From: Acidobacteriaceae bacterium
GTDB lineage: Bacteria; Acidobacteriota; Terriglobia; Terriglobales; Acidobacteriaceae
DNA length: 9,213 nt
Direction of reading: 5' to 3'
Assembly: GCA_030040115.1 (NCBI GenBank)
Contig: JASHUH010000127.1
Coordinates: 1-9,213 of the forward strand
Position 1 is the stretch's first letter, and every line of letters begins with the position of its first letter. The position numbers were made by a program, and so were the translations under genes. The notes beneath the pieces are model-generated. The model saw nothing but the letters and a program-made list of their open reading frames with translations, made no database searches and was not told the DNA's origin. Shown here piece after piece: positions 1 through 4,881 of this stretch.

Positions 1-92
1 GCTCCCTGCTCGCCATCGGCCTCACCTACGTCCTGGTGAATCTCTTCACCGACCTGGTCTACCGCTGGATCAATCCCAGAATGCGCAGCTGA
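1..92 (+). CDS. C-terminal end of an ABC transporter permease (DppB/OppB-like), partial
   Basis: Only the last 29 codons are present, read from base 3 to a TGA at 90-92; the gene begins before the window. The visible peptide has a hydrophobic helix containing LTYVLVNLFTDLVY and ends in RWINPRMRS. This is the usual last transmembrane helix and tail of inner-membrane permeases of the dipeptide/oligopeptide/nickel ABC importer family, where the tail typically reads VNLLVDLLY..LDPRIR. Such a subunit forms half of the membrane channel that receives substrate from a periplasmic binding protein. The substrate cannot be told from this fragment. The gene converges on the metallophosphoesterase, with 110 bp between the stops. 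The family call rests on a short but characteristic tail. Confidence 0.72.
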   Translation, partial: SLLAIGLTYVLVNLFTDLVYRWINPRMRS

Positions 93-122
93 ACCCGCCA
101 CAACAGTCGCCGCAGCCACGCC

Positions 123-151
123 TGTCATCCCGAGGCGAAGCCGAAGGATCT
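123..151. repeat. Putative dispersed REP-like element (TGTCATCC...GGATCT)
   Basis: This element lies between two convergent genes. It reads TGTCATCC, then CGAGGCGAAGCC, then GAAGGATCT. It can fold with ATCC (127-130) against GGAT (146-149) and GGC (134-136) against GCC (140-142) around a GAA loop. I recall very similar TGTCATCCTGAGC...GAAGGATCT sequences as abundant intergenic repeats in Acidobacteriota and some other phyla. Only one copy is in the window, so repetition is not shown here; the call rests on that resemblance and on the dyad symmetry. Confidence 0.45.
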
Positions 152-202
152 ACAGTTGTCTCCCGCTGTCTTTTTCCCACGCCTCAAAGCGGGCCGCTGC
201 CC

Positions 203-943
203 TCATCTCTTCAGCTCCGCCTTGCCGTACAGCTCAAGCATCTTCTCAGCCGGTGGCGGGTCCAGCAGGTCGAACTCCGGCGACCTGGGAAACCCCGTCT
301 CCGCGATGAGCCGCCTGGCCCGCTCCCCGTCATACTCCGTGCGCCGCAGATCGATCTCCGGCCCAAGCAACAGCCAGTCCGCGCCGCGCCGCCCAAACGG
401 CATCCCCACGCTGCCCGCATTCACCACCCGCGTTTTGCCGATCATCCGGTCAAATTGCATGTGCGTGTGGCCACAGATCACTACCTCCGCGCCGGTCGCG
501 TCGAAAATCGGCGCCAGCCGGGCCTCGTCCGTGCGCACGGTGAAGATTTCGTTGTCGTCGCGCGGAGTGGCGTGGCAGAAAAGCACGCCGCCAAAGGGCT
601 CGATCTGGAGCATCACGGTCTTGGGCCAACTCGCAACCCACTGCGCGTTCGCGGGCGCGAGTTGCCGCGCGCTCCAGCGCAGCGCCTCCCGCGCGAACTG
701 CGGCAGCTTCCGGTTCTCGTTCCCATGGCGCGTCGCCAGCACTTCCCGATCGCTATTGCCCATGATGTAGTGCACCGGCACAGACAGCCCCCGTAGACGC
801 TCGATGCACCCTCCCTCCATCGGCCCGCTCAGCACATCCCCGCCCACGACAATCGCATCCACCGTAAGCTGTTCGAGTTCTTCGAGCACTGCTTCCAGCG
901 CCGGCAGATTTCCGTGAATGTCGTAGAGCGCCGCAACGCGCAT
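203..943 (-). CDS. Metallophosphoesterase, calcineurin-like (YfcE/MJ0936-type)
   Basis: This is a 246-residue cytoplasmic protein with no signal peptide. It carries the full metallophosphoesterase metal-site set in order: DIH (D8, H10), GGDV (D36), GNSD (N63), CHATP (H124) and GHTH (H159, H161), followed by NAGSVGMPFG. This order and the compact size fit the Metallophos_2 group of two-metal phosphodiesterases/phosphatases. The physiological substrate of this member cannot be read from sequence. The ATG at 941-943 is preceded by a GGAGAGG ribosome binding site (946-952 on the plus strand), and the DIH motif begins at residue 8, as expected for a true start. It is convergent with the ABC permease and divergent from vapBC, with 128 bp shared between the two starts. 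It appears to be monocistronic. Confidence 0.93.
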   Translation of the reverse strand: MRVAALYDIHGNLPALEAVLEELEQLTVDAIVVGGDVLSGPMEGGCIERLRGLSVPVHYIMGNSDREVLATRHGNENRKLPQFAREALRWSARQLAPANAQWVASWPKTVMLQIEPFGGVLFCHATPRDDNEIFTVRTDEARLAPIFDATGAEVVICGHTHMQFDRMIGKTRVVNAGSVGMPFGRRGADWLLLGPEIDLRRTEYDGERARRLIAETGFPRSPEFDLLDPPPAEKMLELYGKAELKR

Positions 944-1019
944 GGCCTCTCCAGTATGCGCGAAGCAATAAGGGAGCGAGGGACCAAGCGAACGCCTTGG
1001 GCCGGACCCACTGGCAAGG

Positions 1020-1059
1020 TAGCACCAAAATCTGATCTATCCGGTGCTAAAATTGGTGC
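1020..1059 (+). promoter_or_regulatory. Probable autoregulated vapBC promoter with GCACC/GGTGC operator half-sites
   Basis: An extended -10 candidate, TGCTAAAAT, lies at 1045-1053; no -35 hexamer is evident. Around it are an inverted pair, TAGCACC (1020-1026) and GGTGCTA (1043-1049), and a further GGTGC (1055-1059). GCACCAA (1022-1028) also pairs with TTGGTGC (1053-1059). Repeated half-sites bracketing the -10 are what one expects for a ribbon-helix-helix antitoxin, or its complex with the toxin, repressing its own promoter. Transcription would start near 1060, giving a leader of about 12 nt that contains the GGAGGAG ribosome binding site at 1063-1069. Confidence 0.55.
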
Positions 1060-1071
1060 AGCGGAGGAGCC

Positions 1072-1269
1072 ATGAGAGCAACGGTATCGCTCGATGACGA
1101 GCTCTTGAGAACCGCGCACGAGTACACCGGGGTCACAGAACGGGCGGAACTGATTCGCGAAGCCTTGAAAGCGCTTATCGCCCGGGAAGCGGGGCGCAGG
1201 CTTCTGGCGCTGGCGGGCGCCGCCCCCAACATGAAAAAGGTGCGCAGAACGCGCGTGTCTGGGCGATGA
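1072..1269 (+). CDS. vapB: VapB-family antitoxin (type II toxin-antitoxin, ribbon-helix-helix)
   Basis: This is a 65-residue antitoxin. The N-terminus RATVSLDDELL (residues 2-12) is the beta strand and first turn of a ribbon-helix-helix DNA-binding fold. It is followed by the helix TERAELIREALKALIAREAG. This is the standard layout of the VapB_antitoxin family, in which the N-terminal half dimerises and binds operator DNA and the basic C-terminal tail (here MKKVRRTRVSGR) wraps the toxin. The ATG has a strong GGAGGAG Shine-Dalgarno 2 nt upstream of it, with the GGAG core about 5 nt away. The stop overlaps the vapC start in an ATGA, so the two are translationally coupled. It probably represses its own promoter through the repeats at 1020-1059. 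Confidence 0.92.
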   Translation: MRATVSLDDELLRTAHEYTGVTERAELIREALKALIAREAGRRLLALAGAAPNMKKVRRTRVSGR

Positions 1270-1640
1270 TTCTCGCCGACACGTCCATTTGGGTCGAGAT
1301 GTTCCGCAAGGGCAGATTTAAGGCCGAGCTGGAGAGTCTCGTGATGAAGGATCAGCTCTGCACCCATCCCTTTGTGGTGGCGGAGCTGGCGTGCGGCGCT
1401 CTCCCCGACCGGCAAAGGACGCTCATTTATCTCGATCAGCTCACTTCGCTGCCCATTGTGCGCCCGGCTGACGTGAGAATCATGATCGAAGCGCGCCGCT
1501 TGTGGTCCAGGGGAATCGGGCTTACCGACGCTCAATTGATCGCTTCGTGTCTGGCGGCGCCGGGCGTGCAACTCTGGACCATCGATGGGCCGCTGGGGAG
1601 GGTCGTAGAATCCCTCGGCATTGGCGCACAGCTCCGTTAA
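1266..1640 (+). CDS. vapC: VapC-family toxin, PIN-domain endoribonuclease
   Basis: This is a 124-residue single PIN domain. The four conserved acidic metal ligands are visible: D5 in ILADTSIWVE, E40 in VVAELACGAL, D88 in GIGLTDAQLIAS and D107 in LWTIDGPL. VapC toxins are Mg2+-dependent RNases that cleave specific RNAs, commonly tRNA or rRNA, and are held inactive by VapB. The length is normal and all catalytic positions are intact, so the toxin should be active; its RNA target is unknown. The start overlaps the vapB stop by 4 bp. The gene ends 87 bp before murE, with no convincing terminator between them, so read-through into murE is possible. Confidence 0.95.
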   Translation: MILADTSIWVEMFRKGRFKAELESLVMKDQLCTHPFVVAELACGALPDRQRTLIYLDQLTSLPIVRPADVRIMIEARRLWSRGIGLTDAQLIASCLAAPGVQLWTIDGPLGRVVESLGIGAQLR

Positions 1641-1710
1641 CTTTGTCGGTCCTCGCTGGGCCGTGTTTGTGGCCTTCGACCGCTCCCTCGCAGCCTCTTC
1701 TTTGCCCGTC

Positions 1711-1727
1711 TACAATCAACCCAGGGA
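1711..1727 (+). promoter_or_regulatory. Possible -10 box and very short leader of murE
   Basis: TACAAT at 1711-1716 matches the -10 consensus in five of six positions. It lies only 11 nt before the murE ATG, with an AGGGA directly abutting the start codon. No -35 hexamer stands out upstream. If the box is used, transcription would start around 1723-1724 and the murE mRNA would have almost no 5' leader. The alternative is that murE is read from a promoter further upstream, including the vapBC one. Confidence 0.3.
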
Positions 1728-3239
1728 ATGACCTGGGACGATTTGATTGCGGAAATTGCGCACCTCGGCGCGGCGGGCGCATCGGGCGCACCGGTCGCCG
1801 CCATCGAGTACGATTCGCGGCGGGTGCGGCCGGGCGCGGTGTTTGCCGCCATGAAAGGTGGCACGACCGACGGCAACCGGTATGTCGATAAAGCCTTGGC
1901 TGCCGGGGCGCTCGGCATCGTAGCCGACTCGGCAGAAACGTTCGATCACCTGCTGGTCTACCGGCCCGGCTTGCCGGCGCTCGAAGTGGAGCACGGACGC
2001 CGCGCGCTGGCCCAGGCTTCGGCCGCTTTTTTCCATCATCCCGAGCGCAAACTGGCCGCCACCGGCATCACCGGCACCAACGGCAAGACCACCACCGCGT
2101 TTCTTCTCGAAAGCCTGTTGAACCGAGCGGGCCGGTCGGCGGTTCTCATCGGCACCATCGAATATCATGTCGCCGGCGAGACGCGGCCCTCGTTGCACAC
2201 CACCCCCGAGTCGCGCGATGTCTTCGAATTGATGGCGGAGGGCGTGGCTCGTGGGGCAACGGAGCTGGTGACCGAGGTCTCCAGCCACGCGCTCGATCAG
2301 GGACGGATGGCCGGCATCGCTTTCGACGTGGCCGTGTTCACCAACCTTACCCGCGATCACCTCGACTATCACCAGACCATGGACAACTATTTTGCGGCCA
2401 AGCGGCTGCTCTTTGATGGGACGGTGTACCCGGCGCCGCGCGTCGCGGTGATCAATCAAAACGATCCGCGCGCCGAGGAACTGGCCGCGGTTGCGCGCAA
2501 CGCGGGAGCAGAAGTTCGTACCTATGGCATCGGTAAAGGGGAGTGGCGCGCGGCCAACTATTTCCTTACCCCTTCGGGCGCCACCATCGATCTCGAAACT
2601 CCGGCAGGCGCGGCGCGCTTCGAATCGCGCTTGGCCGGCGAGGTCAACGTGCTCAATCTGCTCGCCGCATGCACCGCCGCTCACGCGCGCGGCGTCGGGT
2701 TCGACGATCTCGTCAACGCCGTTCCCGCCCTCAAGCCCGTTCCCGGACGCTTTCAGCCCGTGGTCGCCGGCCAGCCTTTCACTGTGATCGTGGATTACGC
2801 CCACACCGACGATGCGTTGCGCAACCTCACCGCGCTGGCGCGGCAGATGACCGCGGCAACTGGCAAGCGGGTCATCACGGTGTTCGGGTGCGGCGGCGAT
2901 CGCGACCGCACCAAGCGGCCCCGGATGGGCGAGGCAGCCGGACGCGGCAGCGACTTTGTGGTGGTCACCAGCGACAACCCGCGCACTGAAGATCCGCGGG
3001 CAATTCTGGCCGAAGTTGAGCCCGGGTTGCGCAATTCCGGCATCGAATACACCATCGAGCCCGATCGCGCCGCCGCGATCCGGCTGGCGCTTGCCGCCGC
3101 CAGAGAGGGCGACGTCGTGCTCCTCGCCGGCAAAGGTCACGAAACCGAGCAGATCCTCGCCGGCCGGATTATTCCTTTCGACGACGCCCAGGTCGCGCTT
3201 TCCATGCTGGGCGAATTGGGGTATCGTGAGGGGCAGTGA
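1728..3239 (+). CDS. murE: UDP-MurNAc-L-Ala-D-Glu:meso-diaminopimelate ligase MurE
   Basis: MurE is the cytoplasmic ATP-dependent ligase that adds the third stem-peptide residue during peptidoglycan precursor synthesis. The 503-residue protein has the three Mur-ligase domains. The N-terminal UDP-binding part includes YDSRRVRPGAVFAAMKGGTTDG. The central ATPase has the P-loop TGTNGKTTT (115-123 region, K120) and the likely carbamylated lysine K225 in YFAAKRLLF. The C-terminal domain has DYAHT (356-360), SDNPR (415-419) and GKGHE (468-472). DNPR is the known signature for meso-DAP rather than L-lysine, implying DAP-type peptidoglycan. The ATG gives the usual N-terminus for the family, though its AGGGA ribosome binding site is unusually close. 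The gene overlaps murF by 4 bp. Its upstream neighbour is vapBC rather than the commonly found ftsI. Confidence 0.97.
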   Translation: MTWDDLIAEIAHLGAAGASGAPVAAIEYDSRRVRPGAVFAAMKGGTTDGNRYVDKALAAGALGIVADSAETFDHLLVYRPGLPALEVEHGRRALAQASAAFFHHPERKLAATGITGTNGKTTTAFLLESLLNRAGRSAVLIGTIEYHVAGETRPSLHTTPESRDVFELMAEGVARGATELVTEVSSHALDQGRMAGIAFDVAVFTNLTRDHLDYHQTMDNYFAAKRLLFDGTVYPAPRVAVINQNDPRAEELAAVARNAGAEVRTYGIGKGEWRAANYFLTPSGATIDLETPAGAARFESRLAGEVNVLNLLAACTAAHARGVGFDDLVNAVPALKPVPGRFQPVVAGQPFTVIVDYAHTDDALRNLTALARQMTAATGKRVITVFGCGGDRDRTKRPRMGEAAGRGSDFVVVTSDNPRTEDPRAILAEVEPGLRNSGIEYTIEPDRAAAIRLALAAAREGDVVLLAGKGHETEQILAGRIIPFDDAQVALSMLGELGYREGQ

Positions 3240-4645
3240 AATTAACGCTGGCACAAGCGGCGATGTATGCAGGCGCGGTGCTCGAGGCTCCGGCCTGCGC
3301 CAACGCAGGCGCGTCGGAAGTAACGGGCTACTCGATCGACTCGCGCACTGTGCAGCCGGGCGAGTTATTTTTCGCTGTGCGCGGCGAGCGCCTGGATGGG
3401 CACGACTTTGTGGCCGCCGCTCTCGAACGCGGCGCTATCGCGACCGTGGTTTCGCGCGCCCGCGCGTCGCTGCTGCCTGACACCGCTCTCGCCGCACCGC
3501 TGCTGATTGCCGAAGACCCGCTCGCGGCTTTGCAGACGCTGGCCGCCAGTGTGCGCCGCCATTGGGGACGTCGTGTGGTGGCCATTACCGGTTCGGCGGG
3601 CAAAACCACCACCAAGGAAGCGGCGGCCGCCGCCTTGGGCGCCAAATTCAAGGTGCTCAAATCGCAGGGCAACCTCAACAACGCCTTCGGGCTTCCCCTG
3701 CAGTTGCTGCGCCTCCGGCCGGAGCACGAGATCGCCGTGATCGAGATGGGCATGAACCACGCGGGCGAAATTGCCGCGTTGGCGCGGATCGCCGCGCCCG
3801 ACTGGGGCGTGGTCACCAATGTGGGCAACGCGCACGTGGAGAACTTTATCGATGGACAGGACGGCATTGCGCGCGCCAAGTTTGAACTGGTGGCGGCGCT
3901 ACCATCCAACGGCGTGGCTTTTCTCAATTGCGACGACGCCTACGCTTCGCAATTTGGACGCGATTTCGCGGGGCGCGTTGTCTACTTCGGCTGTGGGCCC
4001 TGCGCCAACCCGCAAATCCTGTCCATCCAAGAGCACGGAGACGGGCTGCGCATGCGCGTCCGCGCCGGTGAGCGCACGAGCGACTTCACGCTGCGGTTGT
4101 TGGGCGCGCACAATGCTTCGAACGCCGCGGCGGGTTTGGCGGTGGCGCTCGAGGCCGGCGTGGATCTGGACGCCGCAACCACGGCGCTTGAAGCGCTCAG
4201 CGCCGGCGACCAACGCGGACAGATTCTGGAAATCGGCGGAGCGACCATTTTGAACGACAGCTATAACTCCAACCCCGAGGCGCTGCGCTCCATGATCCGC
4301 ACCCTCGCCGCGCGATCTGCCGCAGGCCGCCGCATTCTGGTGGCGGGCGAAATGCTGGAACTGGGCGCCCACAGCGCCGCCCTGCATAGTGAATGTGGCC
4401 GCGCCGCCGCTGAGGCCGGCCTGGACCTGGTGGTCGGCGTGCAAGGCGCCGCCGATCGGCTGGCAGCCGCGGCCTGCGCCGGCGGAATCACCTCCATCTT
4501 TCTTCCCAGCGCCGAAGCCGCCGGCCATTGGCTGGCGCAGAACGTGCGCGCCGGCGACGTGGTGCTCATCAAGGGCTCGCGCGGCGTTCACCTCGAACGC
4601 GCCATCGAAACCTTCAAAGAACAATTGGAAGCGGCGGAGGCTTGA
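3236..4645 (+). CDS. murF: UDP-MurNAc-tripeptide:D-Ala-D-Ala ligase MurF
   Basis: MurF completes the pentapeptide by joining D-Ala-D-Ala to the MurE product. The 469-residue protein shows the N-terminal substrate-binding domain (YSIDSRTVQPGELFFAVRG) and the P-loop ITGSAGKTTTKE (K123). It also has the NLNNAFGLPL segment, EMGMNHAGE (170-178) and AKFE with a probable carbamylated K215. The C-terminal domain has the MurF signature NDSYNSNPEA (340-349). It starts with GTG inside a GTGA overlap with the murE stop, preceded by GAGGGG at 3228-3233, so it is translationally coupled to murE. All catalytic motifs are intact. Downstream, mraY, often the next gene in such clusters, is absent. Instead there is a truncated-looking small ORF and then the Tc-like operon. 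Confidence 0.97.
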   Translation: MKLTLAQAAMYAGAVLEAPACANAGASEVTGYSIDSRTVQPGELFFAVRGERLDGHDFVAAALERGAIATVVSRARASLLPDTALAAPLLIAEDPLAALQTLAASVRRHWGRRVVAITGSAGKTTTKEAAAAALGAKFKVLKSQGNLNNAFGLPLQLLRLRPEHEIAVIEMGMNHAGEIAALARIAAPDWGVVTNVGNAHVENFIDGQDGIARAKFELVAALPSNGVAFLNCDDAYASQFGRDFAGRVVYFGCGPCANPQILSIQEHGDGLRMRVRAGERTSDFTLRLLGAHNASNAAAGLAVALEAGVDLDAATTALEALSAGDQRGQILEIGGATILNDSYNSNPEALRSMIRTLAARSAAGRRILVAGEMLELGAHSAALHSECGRAAAEAGLDLVVGVQGAADRLAAAACAGGITSIFLPSAEAAGHWLAQNVRAGDVVLIKGSRGVHLERAIETFKEQLEAAEA

Positions 4646-4701
4646 TGAACGTCCGCAACTTTCTGGGCAGCATCGTGCTGCTCTTCTCGTTGCGCCGCTG
4701 A
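4645..4701 (+). CDS. 18-codon hydrophobic ORF coupled to murF; possible stump of a disrupted gene
   Basis: The ATG overlaps the murF stop by one base (TGATG). It is preceded by GGAGG at 4636-4640, 4 nt from the start, so translation initiation looks well supported. The product, MNVRNFLGSIVLLFSLRR, has one short hydrophobic stretch and then a TGA at 4699-4701. It may be a genuine tiny membrane peptide. It may instead be the remaining 5' end of a longer gene, with an N-terminal transmembrane or signal segment, that was cut when the downstream Tc locus arrived. It may also be chance. I do not recognise it, and it does not match the N-terminus expected of MraY. Confidence 0.3.
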   Translation: MNVRNFLGSIVLLFSLRR

Positions 4702-4867
4702 CCAGATGGAACCCAAAGAAATCTGACCAACCGCCGCTGCCTCCATTTTTTCTCATTCCCAGAAACGTTTGTCCTGGAATTTTCACCATCTTCTGAACGC
4801 CGGGCTGTGTGGCGACCTATGCGCCGAGGGATCCATCCGCCGGTGCGCCCGGCGGAACAGTCCCCTC
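4702..4867. other. Spacer between the murF cluster and the Tc-like operon
   Basis: I see no gene in this stretch. Its first part (about 4702-4800) is visibly richer in A and T than the flanking genes and contains a six-T run at 4746-4751. There is no stem before the T run to make it a clear terminator and no convincing -35/-10 pair. A promoter for the downstream operon would be expected here. Confidence 0.4.
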
Positions 4868-4874
4868 GAGGTGG
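4868..4874 (+). promoter_or_regulatory. Ribosome binding site fixing the start of the TcA-like gene
   Basis: GAGGTGG lies 7 nt before the ATG at 4882. GAGGTG is a perfect match to the anti-Shine-Dalgarno core. A longer reading frame opens at a GTG at 4807, but that codon has no ribosome binding site. The 25 extra residues are Arg/Pro-rich and low in conserved character, so 4882 is preferred. Confidence 0.65.
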
Positions 4875-4881
4875 CCGGCGT

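Noticed and set aside
162..193. CCCGCT (162-167) and AGCGGG (188-193) as a terminator between the convergent genes
   Set aside because: The stem is only 6 bp with a 20-nt loop, and neither side is followed by a T run on its own strand, so it is not convincing as an intrinsic terminator.
1716..3254. A 512-codon minus-strand open frame covering all of murE
   Set aside because: It mirrors the codon structure of high-GC murE on the opposite strand, has a low-complexity His/Gly/Arg-rich product without recognisable motifs, and lies over a gene with fully conserved family signatures.
4746..4751. Six-T run after murF as an intrinsic terminator
   Set aside because: I could find no GC-rich hairpin immediately before it.
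4769..4797. TTGTCC ... TCTGAA as a promoter for the TcA-like operon
   Set aside because: Only the -35-like half resembles consensus; the -10 position is a poor match.
4807..4881. GTG start adding 25 residues to the TcA-like protein
   Set aside because: There is no ribosome binding site before 4807 and the extra peptide is Arg/Pro-rich. ATG 4882 has GAGGTGG at good spacing.
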